From Calditrichales bacterium MX18-03 (lineage in GTDB: Bacteria > Bacillota > Clostridia > Lutisporales > Lutisporaceae): a stretch of DNA of 64,000 nucleotides. The stretch is taken from positions 496,001-560,000 of the forward strand of contig JAJGRE010000003.1 of NCBI GenBank assembly GCA_021083345.1. The letters are read 5' to 3'. Below the pieces are notes generated by a model. The model had not been told where the DNA came from, made no database searches, and was given only the letters and a program-made list of their open reading frames with translations. The translations under genes and the position numbers were made by a program. Shown here piece by piece: positions 1-8,290 of this stretch. Numbering within the stretch: the stretch's first letter is position 1; each line of letters starts with the position of its first letter.

Positions 1-575
1 AGTATGCAAAATTCCCCATTGAATTTAAGATAGGCTAATCTCTTGCTGCCTATTCCATAGTCATTTCCTGTAAATGCAAGCCCTAATAATACCCATAAGA
101 ATATAGGAAGGTGCATATAAGCCAGTATAATACTGTCTTTTTGCTCTAGTGGCAGCATATTAAGATAGAGTACGGAGATTAGGAATAACGCTGCAAGGGT
201 GTAAAGAACATTTTTTTTCGGGGTATTATTGTATACAAAATAGGCGGCAATAAAGGGAATTATACCAAAAATAAGGTTAATAGGGGCAATTGCTTGCATT
301 TCGGCAAAATGCAGAATGATCCTGGTGCTTATCCCGGCCAGAATTGCCAGAATGCCCATGGATAGGAAGTCTTTTTGAAGCAAGGAAGCTTTTTCTGTAT
401 TTGCCGCCTCCTTGAAATGTAATCTTTCATACCAAACGGCAAGAACCTGCGAATCAGGATTTTGTTCCCAGGCGTATGTGAATGACTTTTTAAAAGCTTC
501 GGGTTCCTTTTGAAACAGTCGCTCCAGCTCATGGGGGTTAGCAATATTTTCAGTAATCAGATTGTTAATGGCCAT
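1..575 (-). CDS. DUF4153-like membrane protein, N-terminal part (runs off the window)
   Basis: An open frame begins at an ATG at 575 behind a GGAGG ribosome binding site and continues past base 1, so only about 191 N-terminal residues are visible. Residues 1-65 are soluble and charged (with HELERLFQKEPEAFKKSF); after that come at least four hydrophobic segments separated by short loops. This layout resembles the N-terminus of DUF4153 integral membrane proteins, whose function is unknown. The next genes upstream (XRE regulator, DUF2975) are also membrane/regulator types on the same strand and could be co-transcribed. The family call is from memory of the N-terminal pattern and is moderate. Confidence 0.55.
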   Translation of the reverse strand, partial: MAINNLITENIANPHELERLFQKEPEAFKKSFTYAWEQNPDSQVLAVWYERLHFKEAANTEKASLLQKDFLSMGILAILAGISTRIILHFAEMQAIAPINLIFGIIPFIAAYFVYNNTPKKNVLYTLAALFLISVLYLNMLPLEQKDSIILAYMHLPIFLWVLLGLAFTGNDYGIGSKRLAYLKFNGEFCI

Positions 576-645
576 GGTTATACCTCCACTAATCATTGTC
601 ATATTAAGTCCTGCTTTCCTCTAAAATGTTTATTAATAAACTTTA

Positions 646-867
646 TTATCCTTGGATGTCTTCGTCACTTTTGTATTCTAAAACATCCCCTGGTTGGCAT
701 CCTAATGCTTGACAAATTGCCTCCAAAGTAGATAATCGAATCGCTTTTGCCTTTCCATTTTTCAATATTGAAAGGTTAGCCATTGTTATCCCAACCCTCT
801 CCGAAAGCTCTGTTACGCTCATTTTCCTTTTAGCCAGCATCACATCAATATTGATTATAATTGCCAT
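646..867 (-). CDS. Small XRE-family HTH regulator (YozG-like)
   Basis: A 73-residue protein that is almost wholly one Cro/C1-type helix-turn-helix domain (VTELSERVGITMANLSILKN as recognition region), followed by a short acidic tail. It should bind DNA as a small dimeric repressor. I chose the ATG at 867 because GAGGTG lies six bases before it; a GTG at 876 would overlap that site. The ribosome binding site overlaps the stop codon of the DUF2975 gene just upstream, so the two are translationally coupled. Such mini-regulators are commonly paired with DUF2975 proteins in Firmicutes. Confidence 0.85.
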   Translation of the reverse strand: MAIIINIDVMLAKRKMSVTELSERVGITMANLSILKNGKAKAIRLSTLEAICQALGCQPGDVLEYKSDEDIQG

Positions 868-877
868 ATTATTCACC

Positions 878-1354
878 TCAAACCGTTAATTCATTTTCTG
901 TTTTTATGTCTATGGCTTCTTTTAAAAGCATTTGAAGAACAGCAGCAAAGACTGCAATCACCATTGAAGCAAAGATAGGGACCATTCCGACAATTATGAG
1001 ACCTGGGGCATCGTCCTTATCTGCTACAAGAAAAACGAATGGCAATATCACCACATACAAGGCACTGATTGTGATTGCACAGTATTTTATATTCTTTAAA
1101 GCTTTAATAGAATTCTGTGAGAAAGCTTTGTTCTTGTCAATATAGAACAAAAGTTTAAAAGCTTGATACAAAGCGAAGTAAAACGGTATCGCCGATACAT
1201 ACAAACCTAATAAAATGGGATATAGTATATGGGCATAATCTGGATTTACCGGATTATTAGCTAACCAAGGCAACCCATATATACACAGGGCAAGAACCGG
1301 GATTCCTATAAGAATAACAGCTAACTTTAAAAAGAGTGTTGTTCCTCGTTTCAT
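878..1354 (-). CDS. DUF2975 family membrane protein
   Basis: A 158-residue protein with four predicted membrane segments (about residues 10-30, 43-68, 90-112 and 120-145) and a short charged loop after the second (IDKNKAFSQNSIKALKNIKY), typical of DUF2975. The family has no defined biochemical role. It is followed directly by a small XRE regulator whose start is coupled to this gene's stop, the usual DUF2975 arrangement, which suggests a membrane protein regulated by or regulating its partner. The start at 1354 is preceded by GAGGTG. Confidence 0.8.
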   Translation of the reverse strand: MKRGTTLFLKLAVILIGIPVLALCIYGLPWLANNPVNPDYAHILYPILLGLYVSAIPFYFALYQAFKLLFYIDKNKAFSQNSIKALKNIKYCAITISALYVVILPFVFLVADKDDAPGLIIVGMVPIFASMVIAVFAAVLQMLLKEAIDIKTENELTV

Positions 1355-1632
1355 AAAAGCACCTCACTTATTTATTGTTAACTCGATTTTAACACACTAT
1401 TTATTGTTTTACAATATATATTTATCTATTTTACTGTTATTTTTATCGTTAAACCAATGTCCAATTAAGGCAATTAAGGCTATTAGAGATTTTAAGGAAT
1501 TTAATCAAGGCAACTCCATGGATTTCTATGAATTCAATAGTAAAGCAAAAGCACCAATCCGATTTAGACTCAGAAAGGTGCTTGATTAAAAAGTCTTATT
1601 TACTGCTAATAACGCAATGTAAAGCCTTATTT

Positions 1633-3663
1633 TTATGCCTCAATTCGCCCTGTTGCAACTGCGATTGCACTTGTGCCTGAATAAACTGCTACATCTTTCT
1701 TGGCATGTACTATTCTGGCAGATAATTGTATATCCACCGATAGTTCACCCAAAGCCCCCCTCCTGCGTGCTTCCTCGGTTGCTGACTGAATCGCTGCCTC
1801 TTTAGCTGCGCAAGACGCTTCTTCCAAAGTATTATATACTTGTCTGCCATTAGGAGCGTAAACTGTATAGCCTACGATACCGCCCGCTGTATTTATGGGT
1901 TTAATCTCCACTTGTGCTTTTGTTGATATGTCTGCAATTATTGCACCAAACGCATTGGCAACCTCTGCGTGTTCCGGGATAATGCAGTTTGTACCAAGCG
2001 CTTTTGCCACATCAGGTAAGAACACATGCGTTGGTGCGCCTATTCCAACCAACGAAGCCACGGTCTTAAAACCAAAATCAAAAAATGGTATGGTGCAATC
2101 GCTTTTTCGCAGCTTCCAGCCCTGAGAAATCAAGAACCGAGTCTGCTCGTCCAAGCCTTTTTCAAACTGCTCCGGGTATTTTTCTGTCAGAAGGATGCGC
2201 ACGATATTTTCATAGAGCTTTTGCTTTACAAAGTTATAGACTTCGTCTGCAAAGGCACTAAGGCTATCTGCATCGTCATGATAATGGGAAAGGCATCTAA
2301 GGAAGTACCTAGCTGCCAGAATCGACGATTCCGTGTCATATAATATAAAATCACCCTTGATATGCATGATATCTGTCGGCGTCAATCCGCATCGCATGAC
2401 AATTCCCTCGGACTCAAGCCGTTCACTTTTCAAGCTGTAAATATCAATACCGGCTGACCTTGCTGCATTTCCGAGCATCATTGGACCTGCTCTCAGTGCG
2501 TCGATTAATGAGATTTCATTTGGATTGTACCGGGAAACATCCTTTGGCTCTCGGACAAGGTATAAAAATTCGTGCAGCGGATCGGCGTATATCCAGTGCC
2601 CGTTCAGTAATTGCCAAAGTGCCTCTCTGACACCCGGCCATTTCTTCGCTGCAACGCAAAGCGGCTGAACACGACGTGAACACAGTTCGAGTTTACCGTC
2701 CTTTATTCGAATTGCGCTGTCTCCGCCTAGCCCAAAGGTGTCTGTAAACACGCCTTTTATCTGTGTGCGCCATCCGCCGATGCGAATTCCGTTATTGACC
2801 ATAGCCGGAGCACCGCTTTTGACCATGGAGATGTCTGTGGTTGTACCGCCCATATCAATAATCAGACAATCCTCACAATTTGTAAGACCTATGCCGCCCA
2901 ATACACTTGCAGCCGGTCCGCTGAGTATCGTTTCAACCGGTCGATTTCTGCACAACTTGCCAGACATTAAGCTGCCGTCACTGCGCACAATCATCGTCGG
3001 CACATTGATGCCTCGTGCAGTCAGTGCAGTTGCAACTGCTTCCATAAACTCCTGTATGATCGGCAAAAGCCGCGCGTTAAGCAGTGCAGTTGCACCACGC
3101 TCCATTACATTCAAACCGCTTACCAATTCACTGCCAAGTACAACAGGTACATTATAACGTGCTCCCAATATCGCTTTTGCATTCTTCTCACAGAATGCGG
3201 CATTTCCGTGGGTGTAAACATCAGCCACACTCAGGGCATCAGCATCGGTAAGCCAGTTATCGGCATCCAGAAGCAGCTTGTCCCAATCCGGATCATCCAC
3301 GATCTTTCCATCAAAGCTTCCGTAAGTTTTTACACATAGGGTGTCATCATTTTTCAGCCCGTATTTTGCCTCAGCATCAATCCAATCAAGAACTTTTTGT
3401 GTTGTTCCTATCAATATCAGCTTTGCCCGTCCGCCTTTGTTTTCGATGCAAGCGTTGGTTGCCAGCGTTGTAGAGAGTGCGATAATCTTTGCCTGTGTCA
3501 AAAACTCACTTGGCAATGCGTCTATTGCCTCACCGATGCCTTTGGTCAAATCCTCTTTGGTGGTCAGTGCCTTTCCCTTTGCAAGAACTGTGCATGTATC
3601 AAAATCATAGACAACCGCATCGGTATAGGTCCCCCCCGTATCTATTCCAAGCCCTAGTCTCAT
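1633..3663 (-). CDS. Hydantoinase/oxoprolinase family protein (HyuA-like)
   Basis: A 676-residue protein of the N-methylhydantoinase A/5-oxoprolinase ATPase family, which hydrolyses cyclic amides such as hydantoins or 5-oxoproline with ATP. The N-terminus has the ASKHA phosphate loop GIDTGGTYTDAVV (residues 6-18); a second signature DMGGTTTDIS lies near residue 270 and GPAASVLGG just before it. The C-terminal third is unlike classical HyuA, and the protein stands alone without a HyuB partner, as in the single-subunit clostridial group. GAGGTG precedes the ATG at 3663. The substrate cannot be read from the sequence. Confidence 0.85.
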   Translation of the reverse strand: MRLGLGIDTGGTYTDAVVYDFDTCTVLAKGKALTTKEDLTKGIGEAIDALPSEFLTQAKIIALSTTLATNACIENKGGRAKLILIGTTQKVLDWIDAEAKYGLKNDDTLCVKTYGSFDGKIVDDPDWDKLLLDADNWLTDADALSVADVYTHGNAAFCEKNAKAILGARYNVPVVLGSELVSGLNVMERGATALLNARLLPIIQEFMEAVATALTARGINVPTMIVRSDGSLMSGKLCRNRPVETILSGPAASVLGGIGLTNCEDCLIIDMGGTTTDISMVKSGAPAMVNNGIRIGGWRTQIKGVFTDTFGLGGDSAIRIKDGKLELCSRRVQPLCVAAKKWPGVREALWQLLNGHWIYADPLHEFLYLVREPKDVSRYNPNEISLIDALRAGPMMLGNAARSAGIDIYSLKSERLESEGIVMRCGLTPTDIMHIKGDFILYDTESSILAARYFLRCLSHYHDDADSLSAFADEVYNFVKQKLYENIVRILLTEKYPEQFEKGLDEQTRFLISQGWKLRKSDCTIPFFDFGFKTVASLVGIGAPTHVFLPDVAKALGTNCIIPEHAEVANAFGAIIADISTKAQVEIKPINTAGGIVGYTVYAPNGRQVYNTLEEASCAAKEAAIQSATEEARRRGALGELSVDIQLSARIVHAKKDVAVYSGTSAIAVATGRIEA

Positions 3664-3764
3664 GTGATCACCTCATAAATATAACTCTCCATCTCAGATT
3701 TGAAGATGCTTTTCCAAAGTATACCATAGAAAGTCGAGTCATTCAATTCCTTACAGTATCCAGG

Positions 3765-4409
3765 CTATGACTCTAACCATTCGATTCGCTTACGTGACAG
3801 CTTAACCTTACCTTCCTCCTGCATTCTTGACAGTGTTCTGGATACCGCCTCCCTGGTTGCACCAATATCAACACCAATCTGCTCCTGTGTCAAACTGAAA
3901 ACGGCGTTTCCGGTAAGTTTCTTCTTTCCTTCAAAATATGCAGTCAGCCGGCTTTCAACACTTTCAAAACCAATATTGTTGATGACTCTGTATAGCTCAT
4001 CCATTTTATCATGCAGGTCTCTGTATATTTCCCTAAGAAATACCGGGTTGTCTGCCAAATAGGTTCTAAAAATATTATCAGGTATTATTGCCAAACGCAT
4101 TGCTTTCTCAGAGAATACCTCAAAGCTTATATCTTTATTATAAAGTAGTTTTGCAACAGTCAGATGACAGAAATCCCCTTTCCCCACACGATATACGGTA
4201 AGCTCACGCCCATTTCCACTCATGTATTGGATTCGCAGCAATCCCTCAATTACTAAAGTAAACCCCCGGCACTCATTGCCAGAGAAGCACAGTTTGTTGG
4301 CGCTGGTTTTGAATACCTCAATACTGTCAAGTATTTTATGCAAACTTACAGGCTCAAGCTTGGCGAATACCGGATAAGCTTGGAGAATTTCGTTTTCAAG
4401 TGGCTTCAA
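3765..4409 (-). CDS. Crp/Fnr family transcriptional regulator
   Basis: A 214-residue regulator with an N-terminal cyclic-nucleotide-binding fold (residues about 15-130) and a C-terminal winged helix (residues 150-212) containing LTQEQIGVDIGATREAVSRT, the Crp/Fnr recognition helix. It has no N-terminal cysteine cluster of the FNR type, so it is not an obvious 4Fe-4S oxygen sensor. Translation starts at a TTG at 4409 seven bases after GGAGG. It lies downstream of thioredoxin and a thioredoxin reductase homologue on the same strand, separated by a terminator-like hairpin, so a redox-related role is inferred, not shown. Confidence 0.9.
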   Translation of the reverse strand: MKPLENEILQAYPVFAKLEPVSLHKILDSIEVFKTSANKLCFSGNECRGFTLVIEGLLRIQYMSGNGRELTVYRVGKGDFCHLTVAKLLYNKDISFEVFSEKAMRLAIIPDNIFRTYLADNPVFLREIYRDLHDKMDELYRVINNIGFESVESRLTAYFEGKKKLTGNAVFSLTQEQIGVDIGATREAVSRTLSRMQEEGKVKLSRKRIEWLES

Positions 4410-4457
4410 TGCATACCCTCCTTATAGCGTTGATACTATATTATATTCATAAAAAAC

Positions 4458-4482
4458 AAAGCAGTGCAATAAGCACTGCTTC
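4458..4482 (-). terminator. Rho-independent terminator after thioredoxin
   Basis: Read on the minus strand, an eight-base stem (AAGCAGTG/CACTGCTT) with a short loop is followed by a T-rich run (GTTTTTTATG). It sits 22 bases after the thioredoxin stop and should end that transcript or attenuate read-through into the Crp/Fnr gene. Confidence 0.75.
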
Positions 4483-4504
4483 AACCAGTCTGTAGCGTCC
4501 ATTA

Positions 4505-4843
4505 TCAAACCGCTTTTGTCAGGCAATTATCCAGCATCTTTGCATAATACTGCTTTGGCATTGCCCCTACCAATTTATCACATACAACACCGTTTTTCAC
4601 CGCAATTACCGTAGGTATGCTCATGATCCCGAACTGATTGGCAAGCTCCGGTTCCTTATCTATATTGACCTTGCACACCTTGATACTACCTTTGTATTGT
4701 TCTGCCAGTTGGTCTATGGTTGGGCTTACCATGCGGCATGGCATGCACCATGTAGCCCAAAAGTCTATCATGACAACCTGGTCGGTATTCCTCACCTCAT
4801 TTGTGAAATTTCTGCTTGTTAGGTCAACAATATTTGCACTCAT
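4505..4843 (-). CDS. trxA: Thioredoxin with a CMPC active site
   Basis: A 112-residue thioredoxin, the usual length. The fold signatures are present: FWATWCMPCRMVSP with the redox pair, the buried Asp (MIDFWA), and the cis-proline loop SIPTV. The active site is WCMPC and not the classic WCGPC, a change known in some anaerobes that alters redox potential. It reduces protein disulfides in the cytoplasm, with electrons from the flavoprotein encoded just upstream (38 bases apart), so the two form a reductase/thioredoxin pair. Conserved family, high confidence. Confidence 0.95.
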   Translation of the reverse strand: MSANIVDLTSRNFTNEVRNTDQVVMIDFWATWCMPCRMVSPTIDQLAEQYKGSIKVCKVNIDKEPELANQFGIMSIPTVIAVKNGVVCDKLVGAMPKQYYAKMLDNCLTKAV

Positions 4844-4881
4844 TCCTATCTTCCTTTCTAATATTTAATATTCTCAAATCC

Positions 4882-5748
4882 TTATACAGCATTAGTCGGC
4901 AGCAGATGGTCCAAATAATCAGCTGCCATTAGTGCTGCAACATTCCCCTCACCGACAGCTTTTGCAATCTGAAGGGGTTTACCCGTACAGTCACCTGCAG
5001 CAAATATTCCTGGTAAATTTGTCTCCATTTTCTTATTCACTTTGATGTAAGCGCCTTCCATTTCCAATCCATCAATCAATGAACTTGTTGGCACTGAATC
5101 ACGGAATATGAAGACGCCATCAACTGCTAACTCTTCTTCTTCGGTTTTCAAAGCTTCCACCTTCATATGTCCTGCTATCGCCACTGGTTTCCTGTCTATT
5201 CTTTTAATCATCGTATTTACGTTTTCCTGATCCGGTAATTTCGAATACAAGTATATGTCATTGGTTAATTGCGAAAGATAGTTTGCTTCGTGCAAACCTT
5301 CCTCCGATTCAGCAATGACAGCAATCTTTTTACCTCTGTATAGCATGCCGTCACAAGTCCCACAGTAGCTGACTCCCCTACCCATGTATTCTGCCTCACC
5401 CCTCAATGTTTTTGGCTGGGTAGCACCTAGTGCCAGAATTATTGAATGCGCCTCGATATAGTCATAATCAATTCCTATAAGGTATCCTTTATCAGATGGT
5501 ATTATCTGTCTGACCAGTCCCCCAATGATTTCTACATCCATAGCCTTGGCCTGTTTTTCAAACACATTGAGCATTTCTCTTCCACTTACCTCCGGCAAGC
5601 CCGGATAATTATCTATGCGTTCAGCCTTTTCAAGCCAGCTGGCCTTTGATCTGTTAGAAATTACTTTGACTGTTTTATTCCTTTGCCTCGCGCTTATTGC
5701 AGCCGACAGACCGGCAGGACCCGCACCTATGACAACGATATCAAGCAT
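4882..5748 (-). CDS. Thioredoxin reductase homologue, ferredoxin-dependent (FFTR-like)
   Basis: A 288-residue FAD flavoprotein of the thioredoxin reductase fold. The FAD motif GAGPAGLSAA lies at residues 8-17, the redox-active pair in CGTCDG near residue 134, and the second FAD motif GIFAAGDCTG near 250. The NADPH-binding region is unusual: the expected GGGDSAVEEA is replaced by AESEEGLHEA, and the HRR motif that binds the 2'-phosphate is absent. This is the pattern of clostridial ferredoxin-dependent flavin thioredoxin reductases. I start it at the ATG at 5748 behind GGGAG; a longer frame to 5838 lacks support. It is followed by trxA, its likely partner. Confidence 0.85.
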   Translation of the reverse strand: MLDIVVIGAGPAGLSAAISARQRNKTVKVISNRSKASWLEKAERIDNYPGLPEVSGREMLNVFEKQAKAMDVEIIGGLVRQIIPSDKGYLIGIDYDYIEAHSIILALGATQPKTLRGEAEYMGRGVSYCGTCDGMLYRGKKIAVIAESEEGLHEANYLSQLTNDIYLYSKLPDQENVNTMIKRIDRKPVAIAGHMKVEALKTEEEELAVDGVFIFRDSVPTSSLIDGLEMEGAYIKVNKKMETNLPGIFAAGDCTGKPLQIAKAVGEGNVAALMAADYLDHLLPTNAV

Positions 5749-5847
5749 ATCTGCAACTCCCTTTGACTTCATATTTTGTAATTTGATTATACCCGTCAAA
5801 CAGGTTGAGTTCTGTGATTTAATCACAAAACCAACCATTTTTTCATT

Positions 5848-5981
5848 TTATACTTTCCCTAAGTATTCCTCCAGTGTAATATTTCTGCCTGCTATTTCAA
5901 GAGCGGTACTTTTACCTGTATAGCGGAGATGCCAGGGTTCAAACCGGTATCCTGTTATATTCTCCTTACCTTTTGGATAAC
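5848..5981 (-). pseudogene. VanY-type D,D-carboxypeptidase C-terminal relic
   Basis: About 43 codons end at a TAA at 5850-5848 and encode the C-terminal end of a VanY/LdcB family D-alanyl-D-alanine carboxypeptidase. The diagnostic piece is GYRFEPWHLRYTGK, matching the YEPWHWRYVG motif with the zinc-ligand His, followed by LEIAGRNITLEEYLG. Everything upstream is missing and a stop (TAA) precedes the conserved part in frame. It adjoins another relic of a different gene, so this is a deletion scar. Confidence 0.7.
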
Positions 5982-5989
5982 CTTAGGCT

Positions 5990-6100
5990 TATAATCAGTC
6001 TATAACTAAGCGGTAAATTGTCCATGGCATTTTGAAGGTCAAAGTTTTCATACATGTCTTTTTTTGTTTCAGAAGAACCAAGTCTTTAAGTGATCCACAT
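5990..6100 (-). pseudogene. ECF sigma factor fragment (region 4)
   Basis: On the minus strand a short open stretch encodes DLQNAMDNLPLSYRLIISLR, which resembles the start of region 4 of ECF-type sigma factors (LxxLPxxYRxxIxLR). The helix-turn-helix that should follow is missing and the sequence runs straight into the VanY relic. Probably a leftover of a deleted gene. The match is short, so the call is tentative. Confidence 0.45.
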
Positions 6101-6133
6101 TTGCCAAGCTGTCTCTACTTGAACAAAACAAGA

Positions 6134-6163
6134 GCAGACTAAGAATCAAAATTCCGAGTCTGC
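6134..6163 (-). terminator. Terminator hairpin, copy of the ssrA-type terminator
   Basis: A GCAGACT/AGTCTGC stem around a loop of AT-rich sequence, with a T-rich tail on the minus strand. The core is nearly identical to the hairpin at 28119-28146 and similar to the hairpin that follows the tmRNA-like copy near 46.76 kb, so it appears to be a stray copy of the ssrA terminator. No intact gene ends here. Confidence 0.6.
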
Positions 6164-6275
6164 TTATTATGGGGGAACATATCAACATGCTACATCTCCC
6201 TCACAGTATAGTCCTTCCTGCTGAGGTACTTAAAGTTCCTGGCCAGGGTAGAGAGATATGTTACAAATATCTATT

Positions 6276-7535
6276 TTATTTAGGTTTCACCAACCAATAA
6301 GTTGTCATTTCACCTTTACCTTTAATACAAATTGATCCTCGTTCTTCAACCAGATATTCATCCTGTATCAGCTCATAAGTCTCCTTTGTCACCTGAATCT
6401 TTCCCGGTAACCCGTGCGATTCCATCCTTGAGGCAGTGTTCACTGTATCTCCCCAAAGATCATATAGAAATCGCTTTTTACCAATTACTCCTGCCACAAC
6501 CGGACCTGAGTTTATTCCAATACGAATATTGAATGGAATTTTGTATTTAGTTCGGAAAATCTCAACAACGGCTAGCATATCCATAGCTAATCCTGCTACT
6601 GATTTTGCATGATCCTCCCTTGGTATGGGAACTCCGGAAGCAACCATATATGCATCGCCAATGGTCTTTATTTTTTCCAGACCATGTTTATCAACTAACT
6701 CATCAAATAAAGAAAAAAGCTCATTCAGGATTTTTACAGTATCTTCTGGCAGCCATCTTTCAGATATGGAAGTGAAATTTACTATATCAGCAAATAGAAC
6801 CGAAGCAGATAAAAACAGATCAGCAATGTATTGGGGTGAATCTTTCAATCGTTCCACGATGGTTTCAGGTAATACATCGCATAATAAACTTTCAGTTTTC
6901 TGCTGTTCAGCCAAAATCTGCTGCTTCTGCTGTTCTATCACCTTATTCTGGTAAAATATTTGCCGGGAAGACCGTTCAAGTATGTAGCCGCTTACGATGC
7001 TAATGGGTTCAATCAACCATAATATCGCGGAAAGCAAAGCAATATCACCAGTTTTATGACCTGTAGGCATTAATAGGGTAAGCTGGTATGCAGCGACGTA
7101 GAGTAGTGTTGTAAACAGTGCAATTCTGAACCTTAAGCGCAGGATTAGAAAAGCAAAAAAGGTAGCTGCAATTATACCAGAAATTGCAATAATGTTTTTA
7201 TCCAGCACAAAATAGCCTACATATATGAATACGAACCCTGCAATCCCATTGGCTACGGCAGTTAAAACCTGATAGTATTTTATATAACGAGGAGAAGAGG
7301 TTATTAGCATGACAAAAGTAAAAATCGGGAATAGAGCTAATGCAATAACCACTGTCACTTTCAAAAAATTTTGTGGAAAATTAAAATATGTAAAAACTAT
7401 CATAACGACCCATGTCAGATATGAAAGTAAAATGCCAACCTGATTAAACCTTCTATTTTCATAGTCATAGGTATGCCTAAACTCAGTTTCCAAATCCAAA
7501 TCTCTAAAGCTCAAACGCAATGGATCCAGCTTCAT
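6276..7535 (-). CDS. Membrane-bound class III adenylate/guanylate cyclase
   Basis: A 419-residue protein with six closely spaced membrane helices (about residues 35-195), a short coiled coil rich in Gln (residues 195-220) and a C-terminal class III nucleotide cyclase domain (residues about 240-415). Cyclase signatures are visible: VLFADIVNFTSISE with the first metal Asp, KTIGDAYMVASGVP with the second metal Asp, and GINSGPVVAGVIG and WGDTVNTASRME for catalysis. It should make cAMP (or cGMP) inside the cell. The start at 7535 follows GGGGG. It stands alone; a Crp/Fnr protein lies 2 kb away but no link is shown. Membrane cyclases of this type are uncommon in Clostridia. Confidence 0.9.
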   Translation of the reverse strand: MKLDPLRLSFRDLDLETEFRHTYDYENRRFNQVGILLSYLTWVVMIVFTYFNFPQNFLKVTVVIALALFPIFTFVMLITSSPRYIKYYQVLTAVANGIAGFVFIYVGYFVLDKNIIAISGIIAATFFAFLILRLRFRIALFTTLLYVAAYQLTLLMPTGHKTGDIALLSAILWLIEPISIVSGYILERSSRQIFYQNKVIEQQKQQILAEQQKTESLLCDVLPETIVERLKDSPQYIADLFLSASVLFADIVNFTSISERWLPEDTVKILNELFSLFDELVDKHGLEKIKTIGDAYMVASGVPIPREDHAKSVAGLAMDMLAVVEIFRTKYKIPFNIRIGINSGPVVAGVIGKKRFLYDLWGDTVNTASRMESHGLPGKIQVTKETYELIQDEYLVEERGSICIKGKGEMTTYWLVKPK

Positions 7536-7647
7536 CAAATTCCCCCTTGTATCACAATATGTTCTAGTTTCTCATAATTGAATTCACATAAAGAACACCT
7601 CCAACAAATATCGTTCATAGATGACTCAAATATGTCTCTCTCAACGT

Positions 7648-8286
7648 TTAGAGCAAGCTTTGCAAGAATAAATTCCATGCTTTATTATCATTTACAGGCT
7701 CCCCATGTGCCGTGCATATCCACTTAACGCCATCCAATTTTAATGCTTTGCAAGAATCTATATTCTTTTTCATGTCCCATGTCATGATTTTAGGAGGAAG
7801 CACCAACTTACCATCTTTACTGCTACATAAATCACCTGCAAAAAAGACATCGTTGAATCTGAAGCAGGTGTGTCCATTTGTATGCCCGGCTGCTGGTAAA
7901 ATTTCTATTCCACTTATCGTCCTTGTGTCAAAAGCCTTGACTGTTTTAGGAACACTTGCTTTCATAAGCATACCAAGAACCTTCTTAATACCATGTCTTT
8001 TCTTCATTCCAAGGACATAGGGCAAGTCTGCTTCGCTGATATAGGCTTCACATTTGCATTTAGCCATAAGATATTCAACGTTTCCGATATGATCAATGTC
8101 ATGGTGCGTTACTAAAATGCGCTTAATATCATTTGGCATTATACTATATGATTTTAATTCACTCAAAATTGCTTCACCCCTGCCAGGTATGCTTGAGTCA
8201 ACAAGAGTTACGCCATCATGAATCATTGCGTAGGCGTAAGAGCCCTTTGTGCAATCGAGCTTTATTACGTTATCTTTTAATCTCAT
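7648..8286 (-). CDS. MBL-fold metallo-hydrolase
   Basis: A 212-residue metallo-beta-lactamase fold hydrolase. The dinuclear metal motif is VTHHDIDHIGN (HxHxDH in the variant HHDIDH), followed by the third His in PAAGHTNGHTCF and the Asp in FAGDLCSS, and the last His in CTAHGEP. Substrate unknown; the family includes lactonases, thioesterases and glyoxalases. I use the ATG at 8286, preceded by GGGAGAG, because a longer frame would overlap the upstream gene. It is the third gene of a MarR-SDR-MBL operon with a 4-base gap to the SDR gene. Confidence 0.9.
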   Translation of the reverse strand: MRLKDNVIKLDCTKGSYAYAMIHDGVTLVDSSIPGRGEAILSELKSYSIMPNDIKRILVTHHDIDHIGNVEYLMAKCKCEAYISEADLPYVLGMKKRHGIKKVLGMLMKASVPKTVKAFDTRTISGIEILPAAGHTNGHTCFRFNDVFFAGDLCSSKDGKLVLPPKIMTWDMKKNIDSCKALKLDGVKWICTAHGEPVNDNKAWNLFLQSLL

Positions 8287-8290
8287 TATG

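Noticed and set aside
1404-1589. A 61-codon plus-strand ORF
   Set aside because: It is AT-rich, overlaps a promoter-like intergenic region, has no ribosome binding site and no recognisable domain.
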